Shown here: piece after piece, positions 56,816-64,000 of the stretch
How the letters are laid out: each line of letters opens with the position of its first letter
How positions within the stretch are numbered: position 1 is the first letter of the stretch
NCBI GenBank assembly: GCA_009780175.1
Contig: WRAO01000006.1
Span: 39,389 to 103,388, forward strand
Direction of reading: 5' to 3'
DNA length: 64,000 nt
Source: Oscillospiraceae bacterium
GTDB lineage: Bacteria; Bacillota; Clostridia; Oscillospirales; Oscillospiraceae
Notes under the pieces: generated by a model
Seen by the model: only the letters and a program-made list of their open reading frames with translations
The model's database searches: none
Told to the model about the DNA's origin: nothing
Translations under genes and position numbers: made by a program

Positions 56816-57349
56816 CTACAAAATCAAACTCCGCACACCCAGCCCGATCAGCACCAGGCCCCCAACAAGCTCGGCCTTTTTGTGCAGCCCCGTCCCCACG
56901 CGCTCCCCGGCCAACCCGCCGACCGCCGAAAGCCCCCCGACGGTAAGCCCGATCACAACACAGGCATAGAGCACACCGACCTGCTGTAATCCCAAACTAA
57001 CCCCCGCCGCCGCGGCATCTATGCTGGTAGCAAGCGCCAAAACCAGCATTCGCCTATGCGTGAGCCCCGTAGAACACGCCTCCTCCTCGCAAATGCGAGA
57101 CGACCGAACCATCTGAACCCCAATCCCCGCCAAAAGCAAAAAAGCGATCCAAGGCCCAAACGCCCCCACAAGATCGCTGAAATGACTGCCCAAAAACGCG
57201 CCAAGCAAAGTCATACCCGCCTGAAACCCGCCAAAATAAAGCGCAAGCCAGACCACATCTATCTTTTTGAAGCAGGGCGATAAACCCTGCGCCACAGAAA
57301 CCGCAAACGCGTCCACCGCAAGACTGAGCGCCAAAAAGATTGTCGTCAT
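56816..57349 (-). CDS. mntP: Manganese efflux pump MntP
   Basis: A 177-residue membrane protein with six helices in two halves. The first carries LAVDAFAVSVAQGL (residues about 10-23), the second ALATSIDAAAAGVSLGL (about 104-120); the aspartates in these two motifs are needed for manganese export in E. coli MntP. It pumps excess Mn2+ out. The stop of the upstream nucleotidyltransferase overlaps its ATG (ATGA), so they are co-translated although no functional link is obvious. No yybP-ykoY manganese riboswitch is visible upstream. Confidence 0.93.
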   Translation of the reverse strand: MTTIFLALSLAVDAFAVSVAQGLSPCFKKIDVVWLALYFGGFQAGMTLLGAFLGSHFSDLVGAFGPWIAFLLLAGIGVQMVRSSRICEEEACSTGLTHRRMLVLALATSIDAAAAGVSLGLQQVGVLYACVVIGLTVGGLSAVGGLAGERVGTGLHKKAELVGGLVLIGLGVRSLIL

Positions 57350-58083
57350 GCGCGCCCTCGGAGCGCCTCTTCCACCTGATAGAGCTGCTCGACAGTATTC
57401 ACGCCGATCATCTCATCCCCAAGTTCCCGCATGCAAATCCCAATTCGCTCCCCATCCGCCTTCAAAATCGCCGGCACATCAGTGAGATAATACTCCCCCT
57501 GACTATTGGCGCACCCCAAACGGCCCAAAGCCGAAAGCAGAGCCTGCGACTGAAACACATACACCCCCACATTCAACTCCCGAATCGCCTTCTGCGCCTC
57601 GGTGCAGTCCCTATCTTCCACAACCTCCTGAAACCGCCCCGAAGCGTCCCGCACAATCCGCCCAAACGCCATCGGGACATCAGACGTACCCGTCAAAATC
57701 GTACAAACATTCCCCTCCGCGAGATGCACCCGCACCAAATCCTCATACGTCTCCCGCCTGAGCAGCGGCATATCTCCGTAACAGACGAGTACAGGAAAAT
57801 CTCCCTCGCCCAGCGCCTCTCGCGCCGCCATCACCGCGTGCCCCGTGCCAAGCTGCTCCTTCTGCTCGACAAACACATAACCGGAGAAGTGCGCCATCAC
57901 CTGCTCCTTCTGATACCCGACCACGAGTATCGTATCCTCCGGCGGAACAAAATCAATCGCCCGCAGCACATAAAAAAGCAAAGGCTCTCCCAGGGCCTCC
58001 CGCATGACCTTGGGCAAATCCACACCCTCCGTCCGCAGCCGAGTCCCTTTCCCCGCAGCCAACACAACCGCCTTAATCGACAT
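57346..58083 (-). CDS. Nucleotidyltransferase, GlmU N-terminal-like
   Basis: A 245-residue sugar-phosphate nucleotidyltransferase. The signature LAAGKGTRLRTEGVDLPKVM near residue 8, EQLGTGHAVMAA near 76, YGDMPLL near 101 and GEYYLTDVPAIL near 200 are the motifs of the uridyltransferase half of GlmU, with an intact Gly-rich loop and catalytic lysine. The C-terminal acetyltransferase half is missing. It should form UDP-GlcNAc or a related nucleotide sugar. AAAGGAGGG precedes the ATG. The stand-alone beta-helix protein at 292-1005 could supply the missing activity. Confidence 0.85.
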   Translation of the reverse strand: MSIKAVVLAAGKGTRLRTEGVDLPKVMREALGEPLLFYVLRAIDFVPPEDTILVVGYQKEQVMAHFSGYVFVEQKEQLGTGHAVMAAREALGEGDFPVLVCYGDMPLLRRETYEDLVRVHLAEGNVCTILTGTSDVPMAFGRIVRDASGRFQEVVEDRDCTEAQKAIRELNVGVYVFQSQALLSALGRLGCANSQGEYYLTDVPAILKADGERIGICMRELGDEMIGVNTVEQLYQVEEALRGRA

Positions 58084-58099
58084 ACGCGAAACCCTCCTT

Positions 58100-58310
58100 T
58101 ACACATGTAGGAGACGCTGTCCGCAGCGTCCCGTGGCATCTATGCCCTTTGTAGGGGCGGCTAATAGCCGCCCGCGGGTGTTGTACACCTGCCCAGGCTC
58201 CTTTTCCAAAGGAACTGCCACAGGCCCCCCTTCCGCCGAGCCAATCGTTTCGCTCCCCAGGCGTCAGTTGTGTCAGCGTAATTGACTGAGGATTGTTTTT
58301 ATGGGGGCGG
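58100..58310. repeat. Dispersed intergenic repeat, family A, copy 3
   Basis: Holds GGGGCGGCTAATAGCCGCCC (58153-58172), the hairpin GGCTCCTTTTCCAAAGGAAC (about 58195-58215), the GCCAATCGTTTCGCTC segment and TTGACTGAGGATTG near 58281-58294. The orientation matches copy 2 (31216-31345). It fills the gap between the nucleotidyltransferase and the next gene. Confidence 0.75.
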
Positions 58311-58323
58311 AACCCGCCCACCC

Positions 58324-59391
58324 CTAAGACAACAAGCTCACAACACCAATCACCCGCTGCGCGTTGTTCCGCGCCGCCCCCGGCAGAGTAGAAAGCGCGT
58401 GCGCGTTTCCGGTATCCCGAATCAACAGATTCCCGTTAAGATTTTCCAACGCCGCCCCGCTCGGCATAGGCCGAATTTGCGGATAAAACAATACCAACCC
58501 AAGCTCCGTCACATCCGGCACCATGTCCCGGCTCTCCACGGCCACAACCACCGTCCGCACCCGAGCGACCTCAAACAAAGCCGATGAAGCGGCCCGATAC
58601 GCCTCCGCGGCGTTCCCGCTCAGGAAAACGCCAATCTGATGCCCTTCCCCATGGAGCCGCCGCACAACATCCGGATGCTCCAACACATCCTCCGCCGTAA
58701 CAAAGAACCCGGCCGAGATGCGAGAACGGCTGAGCGCGTCCAGCAGCACGCCCGTCTCCGCGGACAGCCCCACAAAATTGAGCGACACCGGACCCGGCGC
58801 CGGGGTCGGCGTAGCAGGGTCGCCCACAGTCGCCCCGCCTGTCTCCCCGCCGGTAATGCGCCCCATAAAGGTGTCATACCGAGCCTGAAGCCCAAAGAGG
58901 ATCTCACCCTCATTGACCAAAGCCGAATGGCTGATATTCCCAACCGAAGTATAAAGCCGCACCGTAGGCGCGGGCTCCGTCTGCACAACCCGAAATTGGA
59001 ACCCAAAAAAAGAAGCCAACGGCCCCCGCGCAGATCCCGTCGTACCAACCGGGAAAAACCAAGTGCCGTGCCGCGCCATCGGCAAGACCCCGAGCGACCC
59101 GCCGTCACTGGTCACATTCGTCCCCGCTTCCAAATCAAAGCGAATATAAACCGTCCCGTTAGACAAAGTCAACTCATCGCCCTCCCGCGCAACCGAGACA
59201 CCAAACCGGCTAAGCACAGACTGCGGCACATAAATATTCCCATTGCGCACAACCGGCATCGTCCCCGCCCAAAGCGCGTCCGGCGCCTGAGAATTGACCA
59301 TAGTAAAATACACCGACCCCGCCGCCAAAGGCGCCAAAGTCAGCAGCAAAACCACAACAAGAAGCAGACAAACCAACCGTTTCCGAGCCAT
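58324..59391 (-). CDS. Exported protein with stalk domain and degenerate polysaccharide-deacetylase fold
   Basis: A 355-residue secreted protein. Signal peptide (about 1-25), then a copper amine oxidase N-like stalk domain (GNIYVPQSVLSRFGVSVAREGDELTLSNG, residues about 50-120), a linker rich in Pro and Gly, and a NodB-like barrel from about residue 215 (LNFVGLSAETGVLLDAL, ISAGFFVTAEDVLEHPDVVRRLHGEGHQIGVFL). The usual catalytic FDDG and HxxxH residues are missing, so deacetylation is unlikely. It may bind cell-wall polymer instead. The ATG at 59391 has GGGAGGG upstream. Confidence 0.7.
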   Translation of the reverse strand: MARKRLVCLLLVVVLLLTLAPLAAGSVYFTMVNSQAPDALWAGTMPVVRNGNIYVPQSVLSRFGVSVAREGDELTLSNGTVYIRFDLEAGTNVTSDGGSLGVLPMARHGTWFFPVGTTGSARGPLASFFGFQFRVVQTEPAPTVRLYTSVGNISHSALVNEGEILFGLQARYDTFMGRITGGETGGATVGDPATPTPAPGPVSLNFVGLSAETGVLLDALSRSRISAGFFVTAEDVLEHPDVVRRLHGEGHQIGVFLSGNAAEAYRAASSALFEVARVRTVVVAVESRDMVPDVTELGLVLFYPQIRPMPSGAALENLNGNLLIRDTGNAHALSTLPGAARNNAQRVIGVVSLLS

Positions 59392-59539
59392 GAAGAACCC
59401 TCCCAATACAGAAGGACAGAAATTCGTATGAGATAGTATAGCATAAAACCCCTCGCCCCGCAAGGCAAGGAGAGGCACACGCATCAAAATGTGGGGCGCA
59501 ACCCACAACACCGCACATTCAATCGCACCCACCGCACAA

Positions 59540-59745
59540 GAACGCTACGCCCGAAAGCGACAAAAACCTCCGCCGGCAGGCGGAACCACAAACCCAGAAC
59601 GCGCACAAACCAAAAGTCAAAAGGAAGAGATCCTTAAGAGAAACGCAGTTTCTCTTAAGTTATTTTTTTGCCTACTTTTTTGTTAACACAAAAAAGTAGG
59701 TCGCCTCAGCGAAACGAGCGCAGCGAGCCGCAGGCTAAAAATAAA
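59540..59745. repeat. Dispersed intergenic repeat, family B, copy 2
   Basis: Same order as 34850-35090: CCGCCGGCAGGCGGAACCAC, ACAAACCAAAAGTCAAA, a CTTAAGAGAAAC...GTTTCTCTTAAG stem (about 59630-59659), CCTACTTTTTTG/CAAAAAAGTAGG arms (59674-59700) and GCGAAACGAGCGCAG. No gene is seen in it. Confidence 0.75.
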
Positions 59746-59756
59746 ATAATAACAAA

Positions 59757-59785
59757 AAAGGGGCCACCCCCAAGGCGGCCCCTTT
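59757..59785 (-). terminator. Terminator of putP
   Basis: AAAGGGGCC (59757-59765) pairs with GGCCCCTTT (59777-59785). On the minus strand a T-run follows the stem (complement of AAAAAA at 59754-59759). Confidence 0.85.
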
Positions 59786-59789
59786 CTGT

Positions 59790-61349
59790 CTAATCATTCA
59801 TCGGCTTCGAAGCCACCTCAAACTCCTCCAAAATCGCGGCGGACGGCGGCTTCGTCACCAAACTGACAACCACAATCGCCAACAGCGAAAGGAAGAACCC
59901 GGGCACCAGCGAAAACAGCCGCGTATAAGCCGCCAGCGTCGCCCCATCCATCAGCGGAATGTACTGCCAAATGATAACCGTCGATCCGCCGACAATTACC
60001 CCGGCAATCGCCCCCGCCCGATTGGTCCGCTTCCAGAACAAGGAGCAAAGCACCAGCGGACCAAAGGCCGATCCAAACCCAGCCCAAGCCATCGCCACCA
60101 GAACCATAACGCCCGTAGATCGGTTCGGCCCACCCAGCGCCGGATCATACGCGTCCAGCGCGATCCAGATCGCGAGCGCCGCTACCACAAACACCGCACC
60201 CCGGCTGAACCAAACGAGCTGCGTGTCCGTCGCCTTCTTGTTCGCCACCCGATAAATGTCCGCCACAGCCGAAGACCCGACCAAAAGCTGAGAATCCGCC
60301 GTAGACTTAATCGCCGCAAACATCCCACAGAGGAAGAGCGACCCGATCAACACCGCCCAAAGCGCCCCATGGTCAAAGAAGATCGCCCGTACCATATGGA
60401 TAAACACCGTCTCCGGATTCGCCAGCCCCGGCATAAACGCCCGCCCGACGAGCCCGACCACAACAGCCGACCCCAGCGCAAGCAATACCCAAACAATCGC
60501 GATCACCGCCGAGCGGGACACATACTTCTCCTTCTCAATCGCGATCAACTTAATGAGAATATGCGGCATCCCAAAATACCCAAGCCCCCAAGCCATGTCA
60601 GAGATAATGGAGACAGCGGCAATCTGCCCGCCCTGCCCGTCCGACATCATATCAAAGAACCCCGGCGGGATATTCGCGTAAACATTCCCCCACCCGCCCA
60701 TATTCGCGATTACAATAATCGGCAGGAAGAAGACCGCGCAGAGCATCATCATCCCCTGGATCGAGTCCGTCCAACTAATCGCCATCAACCCGCCGATGAG
60801 CGTGTAAAGCACCACAAAACTCGCCAAAATCACAACAGCGGCGTGATAGTTAATATCAAAAATCTGCGGCAGCAAAGTCCCCCCCGCCACAAAGCCAGAA
60901 GCCGCGTATACCGTAAAGAAAATCGCGAAAAACACAGCCGACGTAATCTTCAAAATATGAGACGTGTCATGAAAGCGATTCTGGAAATACTCCGGCAAAG
61001 TAACCGAGTTCTTCGCCACAATCGTATACCGCCGGAGCTTTTTGGCCACAAAGCACCAGTTGAGCACGGTGCCGATGATAAGACCCACCGCAATCCAAGC
61101 CCGACCAGTCCCCGCCGCATAGATCGCCCCCGGCAAACCCATCAGCAGCCAACCGGACATATCCGACGTCTGCGCGGACAAAGCCCCTACCCAAGGGTTA
61201 AGTTTCCGCCCGCCCAGATAATAGTCCGCCAGATTTTGCGACTTTCTAAAATGAAACGCCAGAGAAATGATGATTCCAAAATACACAAAGAAAACAGCTA
61301 AGATCCAAACTTGGTCAGACACTTCCTTCGCCCCCATTTCCGTTGCCAT
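59790..61349 (-). CDS. putP: Sodium/proline symporter PutP
   Basis: A 519-residue sodium:solute symporter with 13 predicted helices. SAQTSDMSGWLLMGLPGAIY near residue 60 and the sodium-site region SWTDSIQGMMMLCAVF near 190 are typical of PutP-type carriers. It imports proline with Na+. Two ATGs are possible (61349 and 61337), neither with a strong ribosome binding site. Longer frames are excluded, because the promoter at 61372-61400 puts the transcript start near 61365. An inverted repeat and a 44-bp repeat array lie upstream. Confidence 0.9.
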   Translation of the reverse strand: MATEMGAKEVSDQVWILAVFFVYFGIIISLAFHFRKSQNLADYYLGGRKLNPWVGALSAQTSDMSGWLLMGLPGAIYAAGTGRAWIAVGLIIGTVLNWCFVAKKLRRYTIVAKNSVTLPEYFQNRFHDTSHILKITSAVFFAIFFTVYAASGFVAGGTLLPQIFDINYHAAVVILASFVVLYTLIGGLMAISWTDSIQGMMMLCAVFFLPIIVIANMGGWGNVYANIPPGFFDMMSDGQGGQIAAVSIISDMAWGLGYFGMPHILIKLIAIEKEKYVSRSAVIAIVWVLLALGSAVVVGLVGRAFMPGLANPETVFIHMVRAIFFDHGALWAVLIGSLFLCGMFAAIKSTADSQLLVGSSAVADIYRVANKKATDTQLVWFSRGAVFVVAALAIWIALDAYDPALGGPNRSTGVMVLVAMAWAGFGSAFGPLVLCSLFWKRTNRAGAIAGVIVGGSTVIIWQYIPLMDGATLAAYTRLFSLVPGFFLSLLAIVVVSLVTKPPSAAILEEFEVASKPMND

Positions 61350-61371
61350 TCCAGCAACGTAATATTCGTAT

Positions 61372-61400
61372 ATCATACAGAACGAAACGGCCCATGTCAA
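61372..61400 (-). promoter_or_regulatory. Consensus sigma-A promoter of putP
   Basis: TTGACA (61395-61400) and TATGAT (61372-61377) on the minus strand with a 17-base spacer. Confidence 0.9.
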
Positions 61401-61412
61401 GCGAAAATGCAA

Positions 61413-61442
61413 GGACCGTTTCGCGAAATTGCAAAACGGTCC
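61413..61442. promoter_or_regulatory. Inverted repeat upstream of the putP promoter
   Basis: GGACCGTTT (61413-61421) and AAACGGTCC (61434-61442) frame a 12-base core, 13 bases upstream of the -35 box. The position suits an activator site. The left arm with its flank (GGACCGTTTCGCG) resembles GGGTCGTTTCGCG, which occurs in each unit of the adjacent tandem repeat. Confidence 0.55.
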
Positions 61443-61460
61443 CGATTGCGTCTCTGTCAG

Positions 61461-61768
61461 AGGGTGCTTTCCACCCCGTTTTGGGCCGTTTCGCGTCCTC
61501 GTTCAGGAGTGTTTCCACCCCGTTTTGGGTCGTTTCGCATCCTCATTCAGGAGCGTTTCCACCCCGTTTTGGGTCGTTTCGCGTCCTCGTTCAGGAGTGT
61601 TTCCACCCCGCTTTGGGTCGTTTCGCGTCCTCATTCAGGAGTGTTTCCACCCCGTTTTGGGTCGTTTCGCATCCTCATTCAGGAGTGTTTCCACCCCGTT
61701 TTGGGTCGTTTCGCGTCCTCATTCAGGAGCGCATTCCGCCCCAGTTTGGGACGCTTCGCGTACAAAAC
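61461..61768. repeat. Tandem array of a 44-bp unit, about 6.5 copies
   Basis: Units start at 61461, 61505, 61549, 61593, 61637 and 61681; a seventh, degenerate one begins at 61725. Each reads AGGAGTGTTTCCACCCCG then TTTTGGGTCGTTTCGCGTCC and CTCATTC with few changes. The last unit overlaps the 3' end of tag. As 44 is not a multiple of three, the array gives overlapping open frames in all three frames of the plus strand, which are not genes. There are no spacers, so it is not CRISPR. Confidence 0.95.
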
Positions 61769-62312
61769 AGGTCGCTAAATGGTCGTTTACCACGCCCGTC
61801 GCTTGCAAAAACGCATACAAAGTAGTTGATCCGAGAAACTTAAACCCCAACTTCTTCAAGTCCTTACTGATCCGATCCGACAGTGCCGTAGTCGCCGGAA
61901 TGTCCTCTATCGTCTCCGGATGCCCAATCACAGGCTGATAATCCACATAGCCCCAAAGAAACTTGTCAAAGCTGCCATACTGTTCTTGAACTGCGAGAAA
62001 AGCCTGCGCGTTCGCGATTGCCGCATGAATCTTCAAGCGATTGCGAACAATCCCTTCGTTTCCCAAAAGCTCCGCGACCTTCGCCTCATCATACCGCGCG
62101 ATCTTCACCGGATCAAACCCATCAAACGCCGCCCGATAAGCTTCCCGTTTTCGCAAAATCGTAATCCAAGCCAGACCCGCCTGCATGCTCTCCAGGAGCA
62201 GCATCTCGAATAGCTTGCCATCCTCATGCACAGGCCGGCCCCACTCCTGATCGTGATAATCCACGTAAATCGGAATATTCCCCGGCCAAGGACAACGAAT
62301 CATTTCGCCCAT
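61719..62312 (-). CDS. tag: DNA-3-methyladenine glycosylase I
   Basis: A 197-residue Tag enzyme that removes 3-methyladenine from alkylated DNA. RCPWPGNIPIYVDYHDQEWGRPVHEDGKLFEML, with its Cys and His zinc ligands, opens the protein; the helix LLLESMQAGLAWITIL follows, and FKFLGSTTLYAFLQATGVVNDHLATCF near the end carries the other ligands. The ATG at 62312 lies one base after the glyS stop codon; a second ATG at 62303 is possible. The last 14 codons run into the degenerate end of the 44-bp repeat array. Confidence 0.93.
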   Translation of the reverse strand: MGEMIRCPWPGNIPIYVDYHDQEWGRPVHEDGKLFEMLLLESMQAGLAWITILRKREAYRAAFDGFDPVKIARYDEAKVAELLGNEGIVRNRLKIHAAIANAQAFLAVQEQYGSFDKFLWGYVDYQPVIGHPETIEDIPATTALSDRISKDLKKLGFKFLGSTTLYAFLQATGVVNDHLATCFVREASQTGAECAPE

Positions 62313-62313
62313 A

Positions 62314-63714
62314 CTAAAACGCGATCACGTTTTCGATATAGGCCTTCAGGTCCCCAATCGCAACCCGCTCCTGCTCCATTGAATCCCTATGCCGGACAGT
62401 AACGCAATTGTCCTCCAGGCTCTCAAAGTCAAAGGTCACACAGAGCGGCGTCCCGATCTCATCCTGCCGCCGATACCGTTTCCCGATAGACCCCGCGTCG
62501 TCGTACTCCACCATGAAGTGTTTTTGCAAATCATGATAAATCGCTTCGGCGCCCTCTTCCAATTTTTTCGAAAGCGGCAAAACCGCGCACTTAATCGGCG
62601 CCAGTGCCGGATGGAGCCGAAGCACAACACGGCTGTCCCCCTTCTCAGCATCTACAACTTCCTCATCATAAGCGTCAATCAGAAACGCAAGCGCCACCCG
62701 GTCAACCCCAAGCGAAGGCTCGATTACATAAGGAATAAACCGCTCATTCGTTTCCTGATCGAAATATTCCATATTCTCTCCGGAAGACTCCTGATGCGCC
62801 TTAAGGTCAAAGTCCGTCCGATCCGCTACACCCCAGAGCTCGCCCCAACCGAAGGGAAAGAGGAACTCGAAGTCAGTCGTCGCCTTGGAATAATGAGAGA
62901 GCTCTTCGGCCTCATGGTCGCGCAGACGCAGGCTGTCTTCCCGCAGATTCAGGTCCAAAAGCCACTGTTTGCAGAAGTTACGCCAGTATTCAAACCACTC
63001 CAAATCCGTGCCGGGTTTGCAGAAGAACTCCAGTTCCATCTGCTCAAACTCCCGTGTCCGGAACGTAAAGTTGCCCGGCGTGATCTCGTTGCGGAAGCTC
63101 TTGCCGATCTGGCAGACGCCAAAAGGCAGCTTCCGTCTCGTCGTACGCTGAACATTTTTGAAGTTCACAAAAATCCCCTGAGCCGTCTCCGGGCGGAGAT
63201 AGACCTCAGCCGCGGAATCTTCGTTGACGCCTTGGAAAGTCTTGAACATCATATTAAATTTACGGATAGCCGTAAAATCCTGTTTGCCGCAATGCGGGCA
63301 GGGCACGCCTTTTTCCGCGAGATAAGCCGACATCTGATCGTTGTCCATCGCCTCAACGATGACGTCTGTAATGCCCTTGGCCTGATTGAACTCCTCGATC
63401 AATTTATCAGCCCGGTGGCGCATTTTACAGCTCTTGCAGTCGATCAGCGGATCATTAAAGTTCACCACGTGTCCCGACGCGACCCAGACTTCGCGGTTCA
63501 TCAGAATCGCCGAATCCAGCCCGACGTTATAAGGGCTCTCCTGTACGAACTTCTTCCACCAAGCGCGCTTGACGTTGTTCTTCAATTCCGCCCCCAGCGG
63601 ACCGTAATCCCAAGTGTTCGCAAGGCCGCCGTAAATCTCGCTGCCCGCATAGACAAACCCCCGCCCTTTGCATAGGGCTACGATTTTGTCCATAGTTTTG
63701 CTTGTATTTTGCAT
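62314..63714 (-). CDS. glyS: Glycyl-tRNA synthetase (single-chain type)
   Basis: A 466-residue class II synthetase of the alpha2 (GlyQS) type, as found in many Clostridia. [22 protein letters not shown] starts the core, [25 protein letters not shown] near 190 is motif 2, and the Cys pairs CKSCKMRH and CPHCGKQ form an inserted zinc-binding part. The C-terminal anticodon domain begins near 365. AGGAGG is seven bases before the ATG. A sigma-A promoter is at 63748-63776, and tag follows in the same run. No T-box leader is visible. Confidence 0.95.
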   Translation of the reverse strand: MQNTSKTMDKIVALCKGRGFVYAGSEIYGGLANTWDYGPLGAELKNNVKRAWWKKFVQESPYNVGLDSAILMNREVWVASGHVVNFNDPLIDCKSCKMRHRADKLIEEFNQAKGITDVIVEAMDNDQMSAYLAEKGVPCPHCGKQDFTAIRKFNMMFKTFQGVNEDSAAEVYLRPETAQGIFVNFKNVQRTTRRKLPFGVCQIGKSFRNEITPGNFTFRTREFEQMELEFFCKPGTDLEWFEYWRNFCKQWLLDLNLREDSLRLRDHEAEELSHYSKATTDFEFLFPFGWGELWGVADRTDFDLKAHQESSGENMEYFDQETNERFIPYVIEPSLGVDRVALAFLIDAYDEEVVDAEKGDSRVVLRLHPALAPIKCAVLPLSKKLEEGAEAIYHDLQKHFMVEYDDAGSIGKRYRRQDEIGTPLCVTFDFESLEDNCVTVRHRDSMEQERVAIGDLKAYIENVIAF

Positions 63715-63747
63715 AAAAATCCTCCTACATGCAATATCAATGGGGAC

Positions 63748-63776
63748 AGTATAGCATGAAACTATTTAAAGTACAA
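63748..63776 (-). promoter_or_regulatory. Sigma-A promoter of glyS
   Basis: TTGTAC (63771-63776) and TATACT (63748-63753) on the minus strand, 17 bases apart, 34 bases before the glyS start. Confidence 0.8.
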
Positions 63777-63832
63777 TCTTTGTAGCCTCTGAGAATGTAG
63801 CGTTTTTTACATATTCGCTGGACAATGAAAAC

Positions 63833-63857
63833 ACGCAAAGCAAGAAAACTTTTGCGT
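63833..63857 (-). terminator. Hairpin downstream of the partial integrase
   Basis: ACGCAAAG (63833-63840) pairs with CTTTTGCGT (63849-63857) with one bulge, 25 bases after the stop of the partial gene. Read on the minus strand, GTGTTTTC follows. Confidence 0.45.
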
Positions 63858-63881
63858 ATTTCGTGTTTTATTGTAGTGCAG

Positions 63882-64000
63882 CTAAAACAATGCGGCGGAG
63901 AGATAAATCTTATCTCTATCTTCCTGCGCGATGCCGAGGTATCGCTTTGTGATCTCATACGAAGAGTGGCTGTAAATGTCCATCAGCATAACAGGGGAGA
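63882..64000 (-). CDS. Tyrosine recombinase, C-terminal fragment at window edge
   Basis: Read on the minus strand, the last 38 codons of a gene whose start lies beyond the window. The peptide includes VMLMDIYSHSSYEITKRYLG and then IAQEDRDKIYLSAALF before the stop codon at 63882-63884. The His followed nine residues later by the nucleophilic Tyr (HSSYEITKRY) is the end motif of tyrosine integrases. It is not an ORF with a visible start here, so it is easily missed. It points to another mobile element or phage to the right. Partial in this window. Confidence 0.8.
   Translation of the reverse strand, partial: SPVMLMDIYSHSSYEITKRYLGIAQEDRDKIYLSAALF

Noticed and set aside
58324..59391. Active polysaccharide deacetylase
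   Set aside because: The catalytic FDDG and the HxxxH zinc motif are absent.
61461..61768. CRISPR array
   Set aside because: Units follow each other with no spacers, and no cas genes are nearby.
61311..61938. Three overlapping plus-strand open frames rich in FRSVSTPFWVV-type repeats
   Set aside because: They are the three frame readings of the 44-bp tandem array, whose unit length is not a multiple of three. There is no ribosome binding site, and they overlap the putP promoter and the tag gene.
63737..63958. 73-residue minus-strand open frame at the right edge
   Set aside because: It overlaps the integrase C-terminus in another frame, and the integrase motif HSSYEITKRYLG is convincing.

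Overview
The window looks like a chromosomal segment of an endospore-forming Clostridia bacterium, most likely from the Oscillospirales/Ruminococcaceae side of the Firmicutes. The evidence is a germination protease (gpr), Soj/Spo0J with two parS sites, HemZ, single-chain glycyl-tRNA synthetase, pyruvate phosphate dikinase, the AGGAGG-type ribosome binding sites and the GC-rich third codon positions of the backbone. No species name can be given from the sequence alone.

Layout. 292-10623 is a minus-strand housekeeping run: hexapeptide acyltransferase, Mrp-like ATPase, nucleoside kinase, HemZ, MBL hydrolase, Dtd, flavodoxin-ferredoxin, Rel, RecJ. 10834-15668 runs plus: gpr, two parS sites, parA, parB, serS, rsmG. 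15887-18872 is minus: ppdK and secG. 19109-21281 is plus: tatD, two DUF3784 membrane proteins, superoxide dismutase; a PAP2 phosphatase faces it. 22116-25808 holds a zinc-uptake operon whose binding protein carries a very long histidine-rich insert. An SLH-domain protein and a His-rich protein follow. 27583-36269 is a polyamine cluster: arginine decarboxylase, agmatinase, AdoMet decarboxylase and spermidine synthase, together with the alternative carboxyspermidine dehydrogenase and decarboxylase, plus an M50-like membrane protease and a Tudor-like protein.

36338-48369 is an AT-rich integrative mobilizable element inserted in the anticodon loop of a tRNA-Arg(CCU) gene. It is bounded by a 38-bp direct repeat equal to the 5' half of the tRNA. 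It carries two tyrosine recombinases, a serine resolvase, a replication-relaxation family protein, a VirD4-like coupling ATPase, an M48 protease, a large inverted repeat that could be its oriT, and unknown cargo. The element supplies a new 5' half and a consensus promoter to the tRNA gene, so it replaces the transcription start of an essential-type gene.

From 48519 to 63714 the strand is minus: SdpI with an HTH/TPR regulator, a MoxR/DUF58/transglutaminase operon, DUF368, a CBS protein, MntP with a nucleotidyltransferase, a degenerate deacetylase-like exported protein, PutP behind a 44-bp tandem repeat array, Tag and GlyQS. A second integrase, seen only as its C-terminus, enters at the right edge. 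Several dispersed, GC-rich, palindromic intergenic repeats are scattered through the backbone and are absent from the mobile element.
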